Source: Candidatus Cloacimonadota bacterium
GTDB lineage: Bacteria > Cloacimonadota > Cloacimonadia > Cloacimonadales > TCS61
Assembly: GCA_021736135.1 (NCBI GenBank)
Contig: JAIPGO010000017.1
Span: forward strand, 1-50,843
Reading direction: 5' to 3'
DNA length: 50,843 nt
Shown: one piece after another, positions 31,497-39,767 of the stretch
Layout of the letters: each line of letters starts with the position of its first letter
Position numbering within the stretch: the first letter of the stretch is position 1
Translations under genes and position numbers: made by a program
The notes under the pieces: model-generated
What the model was told of the DNA's origin: nothing
The model's database searches: none
Seen by the model: only the letters and a program-made list of their open reading frames with translations

Positions 31497-33740
31497 ATGG
31501 GAAAATTAGTGATATTATCAATTTTCCTTGGGGCAGTTATTCTTTTATCTGCCCAGTGGAGTACTGATCCCGAATTCAATAACCAGATTTCGAATCTGGG
31601 CGGTGATCAGACTATATGCAAAAATGCCCAGCTCCCCGATGGTTCATGCTATTTTGGCTGGTGGAGTAACTCAACGGGTAATTACAATATGCGTCTGCAA
31701 TATCTGGATGCAGAAGGTAATGAAGTCTGGGAACAGAACGGAATCCTGATCAGCGATCACACTCAAATGACCTGGCTCACGGATTGGGATATGACCGTTG
31801 ATCTGGAAGGTAATGCCATCATGGCGATCAATGATATCAGAGTAAATGAAGACCAGCTTGATATCATCGCCTATAAAATCTCACCGGATGGTGAATTCCT
31901 CTGGGGAGATGACGGCATCAATCTTTCCAACGGCGGGTTTAACGTTGCCCCAAAAGTGACAGTTACAGAAAATAATTACTGTATCTATGCCTGGGCTGAT
32001 GACTATTTGATCCAGGTGATCAGCATTTCGCCGACCGGCAACCTAACCTGGGATCAGCCGATCATTATTGATTACCAGGATACCAGTAACTGGCCACAGT
32101 TGATCCCGGCTACTAATGATGACAGCGAAGGAAATTTTCTGCTGAAGTATTACGTTAATACGGGACCTTTCTGGGCTCCTGACCGGGCAATTTATCTGCA
32201 AAAATATGATGCGGAAGGAAATCCCGTGTGGGATAGCCCTGCCGTTGTCAGTGATGCTTTTGGCATATCCGCCTGGACTCAGGATATTTCCTTTACTACG
32301 GATGGCAGTGGCGGTGCCGTTCTTGCCTGGTATGATGACCGTTTTTCGGAAAACACTACCCGTGCTTACGTGCAGCATATCACTACCGACGGTACAGCCC
32401 TTTTTGATGATGGCGTCCTCGTTGCCGATCATGCTCCCAATCAGATGTTTTATCCCGCTGTTGTTTATCAGCCGGAAACAGAAATGATCTACGTTTACTG
32501 GAGTGAAACCGATGCCGGTCAAAATGTTGCCGGTATTATCGGACAAAAGATCAATGCTGATGGTGAACTGCTTTACACAAATACCGGCGTGGTTATTTCA
32601 CCCCTCCAGGCTAGTGGCGGTCCCATTATCGGATTAAGACCTTTGGAAGACGATTTTGCGGTCATATATTCTGTATATCCCTGGGGTGGTTTTACTAATG
32701 AACAGATACTTGCAGAAAGAGTGGATAGTGAAGGTAACCTGGTCTGGAATGAAACACTGATCATTTCCGATATGCAGACCCAAAAACTGCATCCCGATCT
32801 GACTGATGTCCGCTGGACTGATGAGGGATATATTCCCAATAATTCTTTCATCGTTTCCTGGGGTTCAGGTACTAACGGCATATTCGCCCAGAGATTCAAT
32901 TATAACGGCACCATAGGCGGACCACCCAATGAATTGCCGGCTCCGCTGAACCTGACTGCCGAACTTGATATATATACCGTTACGCTGCAGTGGGATATGC
33001 CTGATGACCGCGCCCTGTTAGGATTTCAGGTGTATCGTAATGATGAGCTGCTGGCTGAGATATCTGATCCTGCTGCCAGAGAATTTGAAGACTCCGTTGA
33101 TGAATTTATCATCTATGAATATTACGTGGTAGCCGTGCATGACGAAGGTTGTTCCTTACCATCAAATACTGCTGCGGTCACAGTTATGGAAGTACCCTTC
33201 CCGCCTGCTGGTCTGATCGTGGATAATACCACCGGTATATTAGAATGGCTGGAACCTGACATTCCTCTCCGTTCCCTGGATGGTTATAATCTCTATCTTG
33301 ATGATATGACAGCGCCAGTTGACCACGTTACAGAAACCACTTATCAGTTTAATAACCTTGTTTCGGGACAAACCTACCTTGCTGGTGTTTCTGCCGTATA
33401 TACCGACGCTATATCTGAAGTCATATCCATCGAATTCGTTTATGAAAATGTTGCTGGTGACGATAATGATATCTGCACGAAAGTTGCTCTCCTCGGTAAT
33501 CATCCTAATCCCTTCAATCCCAGCACGAGCATAAATTTCCAGCTTGCCCAGCCAGGTGATATATCTCTGAACATCTATAACTGTCGCGGACAGCTTGTTA
33601 AAACTCTCTATTCCGGATATGCAGCAGCCGGTACTCATCATTTCAACTGGGATGCCGCAAATCAGTCAAGCGGCATATATTATTACACCTTAGCTGCTCA
33701 GGATATTACCCTGAAAAGCAAAATGCTGCTGATAAAATAG
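31497..33740 (+). CDS. secreted Fn3-containing protein with C-terminal (T9SS type A/FlgD-like) sorting domain
   Basis: A 747-residue exported protein. The signal peptide is MGKLVILSIFLGAVILLSAQ. Residues about 25-470 form repeated beta-propeller-like blades, each with motifs such as YLDAEGNEVWEQNG, KISPDGEFLWGDDG, KYDAEGNPVWDSP and RVDSEGNLVWNE. Two fibronectin III-like domains follow (PLNLTAELDIYTVTLQWDMP; PAGLIVDNTTGILEWLEP). The last about 80 residues are a sorting domain: GNHPNPFNPSTSI, NIYNCRGQLVKTLYSG, SSGIYYYTL. It is probably displayed or released by type IX secretion. ATG 31497 has CAGGAGG at 31485-31491. Likely transcribed from the sigma-54 promoter with the small ORFs. Confidence 0.82.
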   Translation: MGKLVILSIFLGAVILLSAQWSTDPEFNNQISNLGGDQTICKNAQLPDGSCYFGWWSNSTGNYNMRLQYLDAEGNEVWEQNGILISDHTQMTWLTDWDMTVDLEGNAIMAINDIRVNEDQLDIIAYKISPDGEFLWGDDGINLSNGGFNVAPKVTVTENNYCIYAWADDYLIQVISISPTGNLTWDQPIIIDYQDTSNWPQLIPATNDDSEGNFLLKYYVNTGPFWAPDRAIYLQKYDAEGNPVWDSPAVVSDAFGISAWTQDISFTTDGSGGAVLAWYDDRFSENTTRAYVQHITTDGTALFDDGVLVADHAPNQMFYPAVVYQPETEMIYVYWSETDAGQNVAGIIGQKINADGELLYTNTGVVISPLQASGGPIIGLRPLEDDFAVIYSVYPWGGFTNEQILAERVDSEGNLVWNETLIISDMQTQKLHPDLTDVRWTDEGYIPNNSFIVSWGSGTNGIFAQRFNYNGTIGGPPNELPAPLNLTAELDIYTVTLQWDMPDDRALLGFQVYRNDELLAEISDPAAREFEDSVDEFIIYEYYVVAVHDEGCSLPSNTAAVTVMEVPFPPAGLIVDNTTGILEWLEPDIPLRSLDGYNLYLDDMTAPVDHVTETTYQFNNLVSGQTYLAGVSAVYTDAISEVISIEFVYENVAGDDNDICTKVALLGNHPNPFNPSTSINFQLAQPGDISLNIYNCRGQLVKTLYSGYAAAGTHHFNWDAANQSSGIYYYTLAAQDITLKSKMLLIK

Positions 33741-33748
33741 TATAGCAT

Positions 33749-33776
33749 AGGGCTGATCACTCGATCAGCCCTTTAT
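33749..33776 (+). terminator. rho-independent terminator
   Basis: AGGGCTGATC (33749-33758) and GATCAGCCCT (33763-33772) form a 10-bp stem with a 4-nt loop, followed by TTATT. It lies 8 bases after the secreted-protein stop and 22 bases before the end of the convergent aldehyde dehydrogenase gene. Confidence 0.8.
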
Positions 33777-33798
33777 TAACTTCATCATTAATCATTAA

Positions 33799-35196
33799 TC
33801 ACTTAATGCTCTTACTCTTGATCACTACCAGTTTTTCCCGCGTCATTTCCTGCATGGAATAGGGAATACCACCCACGCCAATTCCGGAAGCGTCACGACC
33901 TCCAAAAGGCATCCAGTCCACCCGGAAAGCCGTATGATCATTAACCATCACCGCTGAAGCATTCAGCCGGTTCACGGTATCCAGCGCAATATCCAGGTTC
34001 TGCGTATATACCGCCGCCTGAAAGGCATAAGGCAGCGAATTCGCCAGCAGTATCACTTTTTCTCTTTCCTGATAGGAATACACGCAGACCACCGGACCAA
34101 AGACTTCCAGTTTCGAAACCTTGGCTTCCGCCGGAGGGTTCAAAAGCACCGTCGGGGCATAACACACATCTGAAATCCTTCTTCCGCCGCATAATAATTC
34201 TGCGCCCATTTCCACTGCTTCATTCACCCAGGCTTCCACGCGGTCAACTTCTGCAGGCAGGATCAAGGGTCCCACCTCTGTTGCTGCATCCAGCGGATCG
34301 CCGACCTTTAATTTTGCAGCACTTTCTGCCAGCAGTTCTGCCACTTCTTTCACGATCATTTCATTCACAAATATTTTCTGTACGGAAACGCAAACCTGTC
34401 CCGCATGATAAAAGCCGCCCTTGATCAGTTCCGGGATCATTTCCCTGAGATCTGCATCTCCTGCCACGATAACAGGTGCCACGCCCCCATGCTCCAAGGC
34501 GCACCGCGTTCCGGGTGCAAGCTGCGAACGCAGATGCCATCCCACTTCCCCCGAACCGATGAAGGAAAAATAATTAACCCTTCTATCTGTGACCATTCTT
34601 TCTGCTGTTTCCTGATCACAAATGACCATTTGACACCAGCCTGATGGCAATCCTGCTTCCTCTAAAATTTCCATAAATGCCCGGCAGGATAGTGGCGTGG
34701 TGGATGCCGGTTTCACGATAACAGGCGCTCCCACGGCTATTGCCGGCACCGTCTGATGGATGATCAGGTTCAAAGGATGATTAAATGCACTCACTGAAAC
34801 TACTGCCCCGATCGGTTCCCGCAAGGTAAATGCCAGCCGGTTCACCGATGACCGCGTTTGCCCCAAAGGCACCTGTTCTCCCTTTAAATTACCAATTTGC
34901 GCTATTGCCAGCTTCACACCATTAATGGCCCGGTTTATCTCTACTTTGGAGTCCTGATAAGGTTTACCGCCTTCGGAAGCGGACAGTTTCGTCAATTCCT
35001 CCACCCTATTCTGCATTATTGCCACCACGCGCTCGAGTATCTCCACTCTTTCATAAGCCGGCAGCCAGTTATCACGCTTTAAAAAAAGATTATGGGCAAC
35101 AGCCAGTTTCTTGTCCACTTCCGCCCACTCCTCTATGGGTATCCGGCCAAGTTCCGCCTGTGTATACGGATTCACCACTTTAAGTTCTCTTATCAT
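33799..35196 (-). CDS. NAD(P)-dependent aldehyde dehydrogenase
   Basis: A 465-residue ALDH superfamily member. Features are the FNHPLNLIIHQTVPAI block with VKPAS (162-166), the nucleotide loop FSFIGSGEVGWHLRS (210-224), catalytic Glu235 (LEHGG) and Cys269 (GQVCVS), and FGPVVCVY. Closest in style to lactaldehyde/short-chain aldehyde dehydrogenases; the substrate cannot be fixed. Aminoadipate semialdehyde would fit the lysine hypothesis but nothing here shows it. The start at 35196 has GGAGGTGG just ahead; the frame is open 8 codons further (GTG 35220). It converges with the secreted-protein gene and diverges from the hydroxyacid dehydrogenase. Confidence 0.85.
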   Translation of the reverse strand: MIRELKVVNPYTQAELGRIPIEEWAEVDKKLAVAHNLFLKRDNWLPAYERVEILERVVAIMQNRVEELTKLSASEGGKPYQDSKVEINRAINGVKLAIAQIGNLKGEQVPLGQTRSSVNRLAFTLREPIGAVVSVSAFNHPLNLIIHQTVPAIAVGAPVIVKPASTTPLSCRAFMEILEEAGLPSGWCQMVICDQETAERMVTDRRVNYFSFIGSGEVGWHLRSQLAPGTRCALEHGGVAPVIVAGDADLREMIPELIKGGFYHAGQVCVSVQKIFVNEMIVKEVAELLAESAAKLKVGDPLDAATEVGPLILPAEVDRVEAWVNEAVEMGAELLCGGRRISDVCYAPTVLLNPPAEAKVSKLEVFGPVVCVYSYQEREKVILLANSLPYAFQAAVYTQNLDIALDTVNRLNASAVMVNDHTAFRVDWMPFGGRDASGIGVGGIPYSMQEMTREKLVVIKSKSIK

Positions 35197-35385
35197 CACC
35201 ACCTCCAGAAAATTATCCACTTTCCAAACTACATATATTGCCGGGCATTGTCAAAGAAATAACATTTTATCTAATTAAAATATTACCAAGTGGCACAGAG
35301 AAAATAATAGAGGAAAGTTTTTTAATTGCCAGCAAAAATGGTGCCGGGTAGTTTTGCCGGGATACTTTTCCGGCAGGAGATTAAT

Positions 35386-36366
35386 ATGCGGGTTTTTATT
35401 TACGGAGATTATGCGGAATGGCAGAGACGGGAATTTCTGAGTCTGCTTGTGAGAGGAATTGAGATTGAGTGGAATGTTACTTTCCCGGATAAACCGGCTC
35501 ATGATGTCTTGATCTGGGGGGTGCCGGAAAGAGTGTTTTTAGAAAAAGCTGTAAACTTAAAAAAAGTGGTGGTGCCTTATGCCGGGATTCCGCTGCCGAC
35601 GCGGCAATTAATGAAAGAATTTCCGCAGGTGGAACTGCATAATCTTCACCATAATGCGATACCAACAGCTGAAATGGCTTTTTCCCTGATGCTCACAGCT
35701 GCCAAAAATATTGTAATAGCAGACCGGTATTTGCGCAAAGGGAACTGGACTCCACGTTATGAGGGCCTGGCAAACCGGTTAATATATGGTAAAACAGCGT
35801 TAATACTCGGCATGGGGGCAGTTGGCAGCTATCTGGGAAAATTATGCCGGGGAATCGGGATGGAGGTTATGGGAACGCGGCGTAATCTTGGGCAGCAGAT
35901 TGAGGTTGAAGGAATTAAGCTCTATCCTTCAACATACCTGGAGCAATTATTGCCGCAGGCAGAATTTTTGCTGGTGACATTACCGCTAACGGATGAGACG
36001 GAAGGTATCCTGGACAGGAGAAGGCTGGAATTATTACCGGCTGATGCGATAATAGTCAATATCGGCAGAGGTGTTTTAATCGATGAAAAAGCGCTTTTTG
36101 AATTACTACAATCTGGACGACTGGCTGGTGCGGGACTGGACGTTTGGTATAATTATCCGCAATCACGTGAAGCAAGAACCGACACCTATCCGGGTAATTA
36201 TCCGTTTCAGGAACTGGAAAATATAGTGATGAGTCCGCACCGGGGAGGTGCTTTTGCTAATTATGATACGGAACTTTTGCGCGTGCAGCATCTGGCAAAA
36301 TTATTGAATGAATATGCAGAAACGGGAATAATGCGAAACAGAGTCGAATTAAAAGCAGGATATTGA
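35386..36366 (+). CDS. D-isomer specific 2-hydroxyacid dehydrogenase
   Basis: A 326-residue member of the D-2-hydroxyacid dehydrogenase family. NAD-binding GMGAVGSYLGKL starts at 142; TLPLTDETEGILDRRRLELLP and NIGRGVLIDEKALFELLQSGRLAGAGLDVW are the family signatures, and the catalytic His lies in SPHRGGAF. The usual D-V-F-E-x-E-P stretch is D-V-W-Y-N-Y-P, so the acidic partner of the catalytic His may differ. Substrate unknown. ATG 35386 with CAGGAGA at 35374-35380 is preferred over 35326. The repair gene follows 3 bases later. Confidence 0.82.
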   Translation: MRVFIYGDYAEWQRREFLSLLVRGIEIEWNVTFPDKPAHDVLIWGVPERVFLEKAVNLKKVVVPYAGIPLPTRQLMKEFPQVELHNLHHNAIPTAEMAFSLMLTAAKNIVIADRYLRKGNWTPRYEGLANRLIYGKTALILGMGAVGSYLGKLCRGIGMEVMGTRRNLGQQIEVEGIKLYPSTYLEQLLPQAEFLLVTLPLTDETEGILDRRRLELLPADAIIVNIGRGVLIDEKALFELLQSGRLAGAGLDVWYNYPQSREARTDTYPGNYPFQELENIVMSPHRGGAFANYDTELLRVQHLAKLLNEYAETGIMRNRVELKAGY

Positions 36367-36369
36367 ATA

Positions 36370-36690
36370 ATGAAAGAAAAAATAATGTCAAGTTATGAGA
36401 TCATATATGCAGTTGTGCGGCGAATACCACGTGGCAAAGTGAGCACTTACGGAAGAATTGCTGAAATTGCCGGATTGCCGGGTCAGGCCAGGCTGGTGGG
36501 ATATGCGCTGCATAATCTGAAGGAAGGAACAGATGTTCCCTGGCAGCGGGTGATCAATGCCCGGGGTGAAATCAGCGATTACGGGGATATGGAATGGGTG
36601 GAATTTCACCGTTCGTTACTGGAATCAGAAGGCATAGAATTTATCAGAGGGCGAAAGGTTGATTTGAAAAAATATCTCTGGCAGGGATGA
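36370..36690 (+). CDS. alkyltransferase-like protein (ATL)
   Basis: A 106-residue protein with the MGMT C-terminal DNA-binding fold: RRIPRGKVSTYGRIAEIAG, ARLVGYALHNL and VPWQRVINARGEIS. The alkyl-accepting PCHR of methyltransferases is PWQR, which defines ATLs (Atl1/YbaZ type). They bind O6-alkylguanine and hand it to nucleotide excision repair. Start 36370, or the internal ATG 36385. It is adjacent to the hydroxyacid dehydrogenase with a 3-base gap. Confidence 0.85.
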   Translation: MKEKIMSSYEIIYAVVRRIPRGKVSTYGRIAEIAGLPGQARLVGYALHNLKEGTDVPWQRVINARGEISDYGDMEWVEFHRSLLESEGIEFIRGRKVDLKKYLWQG

Positions 36691-36804
36691 GGATTGCACC
36701 GGCTTCCGGATAAATATTGTCTGCTGGTAACTTATGGCTTGACATGAAAAAAGCTAAATTCATTTTGATGGTAAGGGGATGAATATTTAATTTAGGCGGA
36801 AATT

Positions 36805-37839
36805 ATGTTTAAGAAATTTATGAGTATATTCTCAAATGATATAGCAATTGACCTCGGTACTGCCAATACTTTAGTTTACAAGAAGAACGTAGGCATTGTG
36901 ATAGATGAACCCTCCGTGGTCGCCGTTAGCACAGATAATAGAAGGATAATTGCCATGGGAGAGGAAGCAAAGCAGATGCTGGGCAAGAATCCGGATGAAG
37001 TGCGGGTGATCAAGCCTTTGAAGGATGGAGTAATCGCAGATTTTCAGGTAACGGAATTAATGCTGCGGGATTTGATCCTGCGGGCACAGCGTAAGAAGTT
37101 TTTGATCAAACCACGGGTGCTGGTTTGTGTGCCCTCCGGAATAACGGAAGTGGAGAAGCGCGCTGTGCGGGACAGTGCCCAGCATGCGGGAGCCCGGGAA
37201 GTGTATCTCGTTTCAGAACCAGTGGCAGCCGCCATTGGCGCTGATTTACCGATCACTAAACCACAGGGAAATCTGGTTATGGATATTGGTGGCGGAACAA
37301 CGGAAATTGCCGTAATTTCACTTTCGCATATTGTAGTGCATAGTTCCATTCGCGTGGGTGGTGATAAAATGGATGTGGCAATTGTCAATTTTCTGCGGAA
37401 GAAACAGAATATTTATGTTGGTATTTTAACTGCCGAGAAAATTAAAATGGAAATAGGTTCCGCATATCCGCTGGAGAAAGAATTGACCATGGAAGTGAGG
37501 GGACGTCACATCGTAACCGGTTATCCGGTAACGATTGAGATAAATTCCACCGACATCCGCGAAGCGGTTAACGAGACGGTTATGCTGATGATTGATGCCG
37601 TGAAAAGGTTGTTTGAGAAAACTGCTCCGGAACTGGCTGCCGATATCGCGGAACGCGGGATAATTCTAACCGGTGGCGGGGCCAAGCTGAAGGGTCTTGA
37701 CCAGAAACTGCGGGAAGCAGTTGATCTGCCCGTTCATGTAATGCCGGATGCACTGACCTGCGTTGTCAGGGGCAGTGGTATGATTCTGGATAACCTGGAA
37801 GAATACCGGGAAGTATTGATCAAGAAAATAGAAAATTGA
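36805..37839 (+). CDS. mreB: rod-shape actin homologue MreB
   Basis: A 344-residue MreB of standard length. IAIDLGTANTLVY (phosphate 1), VCVPSGITEVEKRAV, MDIGGGTTEIAVIS (phosphate 2) and LTGGGAKLKGLD (adenosine) are all intact. It polymerises under the inner membrane and directs lateral wall synthesis with the genes downstream. GGCGGA at 36795-36800 precedes the ATG. The stop overlaps the mreC start. Confidence 0.95.
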   Translation: MFKKFMSIFSNDIAIDLGTANTLVYKKNVGIVIDEPSVVAVSTDNRRIIAMGEEAKQMLGKNPDEVRVIKPLKDGVIADFQVTELMLRDLILRAQRKKFLIKPRVLVCVPSGITEVEKRAVRDSAQHAGAREVYLVSEPVAAAIGADLPITKPQGNLVMDIGGGTTEIAVISLSHIVVHSSIRVGGDKMDVAIVNFLRKKQNIYVGILTAEKIKMEIGSAYPLEKELTMEVRGRHIVTGYPVTIEINSTDIREAVNETVMLMIDAVKRLFEKTAPELAADIAERGIILTGGGAKLKGLDQKLREAVDLPVHVMPDALTCVVRGSGMILDNLEEYREVLIKKIEN

Positions 37840-38633
37840 CAAAAAGTTACCATCTGCTCATCTATCTGATCCTGGGAATACTGTTACTGGCAGGTAGTAA
37901 AGAGGGTCGTTACCGCAAAGCGGATTTTTTAAGTAAAACAATCTATTATCCATTTATCAGTTCCGTGAACTGGGTGGAATCTCAACTGGAACTAAAAAAC
38001 CTGAACAGGCATCTGCATAATGAACTGGCAGATAGCATTATAGAGCAGAATCTACTGCGTCAGGAGCTGGAATTTTTTCGCAAGCAGAATATAAATTATA
38101 CGGCATCCGGTTATGAACACGTTATAGCAGACGTAGTTGGAGAAAGCGGAGTTTACGGACAAAAATATTTTATCCTCGATAAGGGCAGAATGACGGGTAT
38201 CAAGTGCAATATGCCCGTGTTAGGAACTTCCGGCATTATTGGAAAAATCGTTACCGTCGGACAAAATTATTCACTACTGCTGCCCGTAACGCATAGCCAG
38301 TTCAAACTGGGTGTAATGCTGGATAAAAATCATCTGCAGGGTCTGCTGGAATCAGACCTGAGCGGAAAAGTGTATATGAATATGATCCGCCTGGGCAGTG
38401 AAATCAGCCTCGGTGATACGGTGGTTACATCGAATCTGTCACGGATATTTCCGGCATATTATCCGGTTGGTACCATATCTGTGATCAGAAAGACGAATGA
38501 TAACGTAAATATTTCGGCTGAAGTTAAACTGTTCAGTGAAATAAATGCACTCACAACGTTGATTGTGCTTCTCTACGAAAATAAAGAAAATTTTGAAGAA
38601 GACCTGGAGATACAAGATGAATCAGATTATTAA
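37836..38633 (+). CDS. mreC: rod-shape determining protein MreC
   Basis: A 265-residue protein with one N-terminal membrane helix (LLIYLILGILLLAG), a coiled coil at about 45-80 and the periplasmic MreC beta domain: ADVVGESGVYGQKYFILDKGRMTGI, MPVLGTSGIIGKIVTVG, GDTVVTSNLSRIFPAYYPVGTI. The TTG start at 37836 overlaps the mreB stop (TTGA). The 3' end overlaps the CofE-like gene by 17 bases. Confidence 0.9.
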   Translation: MTKSYHLLIYLILGILLLAGSKEGRYRKADFLSKTIYYPFISSVNWVESQLELKNLNRHLHNELADSIIEQNLLRQELEFFRKQNINYTASGYEHVIADVVGESGVYGQKYFILDKGRMTGIKCNMPVLGTSGIIGKIVTVGQNYSLLLPVTHSQFKLGVMLDKNHLQGLLESDLSGKVYMNMIRLGSEISLGDTVVTSNLSRIFPAYYPVGTISVIRKTNDNVNISAEVKLFSEINALTTLIVLLYENKENFEEDLEIQDESDY

Positions 38634-39294
38634 GGAATATAAAGGCAAAAAATATTTACTGGAGCCGGTTAAAACACGCATCCTGCAGCCTGGTGACGAG
38701 ATGGAGGAGATCATTAAAGAATATGCGGGAAACCTTTTGCAGCCTGGCGACATTGTGAGTATTTCGGAAAGTCCCCTGGCTATAACGCAGGACAGAGCAA
38801 TACCTCTATCTAAGATCAAGCCCGGTTTCTGGGCACGTCTGCTTTGGCGGTTTGTTTCCAAGGTGCCCTATGGCATAGGATTACGGGCTCCAAGCAGCAT
38901 GCAGTGCGCTATTGAAGAATGCGGAATCTTCCGGATTCTGCTGGCTGCCCTGGTGGGAGGAATCGGCAGGTTTGTGGGCAGACGCGGTAAAGGTGATTTT
39001 TATCGCATAGCCGGAATGCAGGCTGCCCTGATTGATGCAGCTGCTACTTCCCCCGTGCCACCTTATGAAAGTTGCGTAATTAAGGGACCCAGTAATCCTC
39101 AGGGGGAAGCGGAACGCATCAGCAAAGCAACCGGCGTAGGTATTGCTGTGATGGATATTAATGACATTGGCGGCTGCTGGGTGATTGGCTGTTCTTATGG
39201 TGTAGATAAACAAATGCTGGAATCAGTTATGAAAAGTAATCCCCAGGGTCAGGGGGCGGAACTTACTCCCCTTTGCCTGATCAGAGCGCTATGA
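38617..39294 (+). CDS. CofE-like (F420-0:gamma-glutamyl ligase superfamily) protein inside the mre operon
   Basis: A 225-residue protein. LEPVKTRILQPGDE, LQPGDIVSISESPLAIT, a GLRAPSSMQCAIEECG segment, and a late MDINDIGGCWVIGCS match the gamma-glutamyl ligase fold, in which CofE joins glutamate to F420-0 using GTP. No F420 genes are near. The gene is locked into the wall operon: its ATG (with CTGGAGA at 38604-38610) lies 17 bases inside mreC, and its stop overlaps mreD (ATGA). This suggests an amide-ligase role in envelope biogenesis (inference). The frame opens at 38563, but that start lacks a site. Confidence 0.72.
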   Translation: MNQIIKEYKGKKYLLEPVKTRILQPGDEMEEIIKEYAGNLLQPGDIVSISESPLAITQDRAIPLSKIKPGFWARLLWRFVSKVPYGIGLRAPSSMQCAIEECGIFRILLAALVGGIGRFVGRRGKGDFYRIAGMQAALIDAAATSPVPPYESCVIKGPSNPQGEAERISKATGVGIAVMDINDIGGCWVIGCSYGVDKQMLESVMKSNPQGQGAELTPLCLIRAL

Positions 39295-39767
39295 TCAGAA
39301 CTATTGTTTTAGGAATAATCCTGCTCTTTCTGCAGATATTCAAAAGCAGCAGTCTGGCAATTGGCATAGCCATGCCCAATTTTCTGATTGCTTATGCCAT
39401 ATTTCTGGGCTGGGCAATTGAAGAGAAATGGGCATACCTGCTGATTTTTTTAACAGGCCTGGGTTACGATCTGATGATGCCGCAGACGCTGGGAATGAAT
39501 GCTTTGCTTTTATTACTGATCTGCTGGATTACGATGCTTTTTCATAACAGCGTCCTGGAACCTCGATTACCGGTGATGTCTTTGCTTACTCTTATTGCCA
39601 ATATAGTTTTCTATTTCTTTTTCGGTATTTATTATTTTATCCAGAAACCGGAATTTCTGGTTTTTCTGGGCAGATTTCTACTTACTGCGGGTTACAACAG
39701 CCTGATTTCATTGATTCTTTATTACCTGCTGATGCTGCTCTATAAACTGCGGGTCAACTATAACTGA
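39291..39767 (+). CDS. mreD: rod-shape determining protein MreD
   Basis: A 158-residue integral membrane protein with about five helices. FLTGLGYDLMMPQTLGMNALLLLLI is the usual MreD D-x-M/L-P-x-x-x-G core. ATG 39291 overlaps the preceding stop, and its own stop overlaps the next start (TGATG). It works with MreC in the elongation machinery. Confidence 0.85.
   Translation: MIRTIVLGIILLFLQIFKSSSLAIGIAMPNFLIAYAIFLGWAIEEKWAYLLIFLTGLGYDLMMPQTLGMNALLLLLICWITMLFHNSVLEPRLPVMSLLTLIANIVFYFFFGIYYFIQKPEFLVFLGRFLLTAGYNSLISLILYYLLMLLYKLRVNYN

Noticed and set aside
36739-36767. TTGACA upstream of mreB
   Set aside because: The -35 is perfect, but the base stretch at 17-18 spacing is ATTTTG, a poor -10. Not reported as a promoter.
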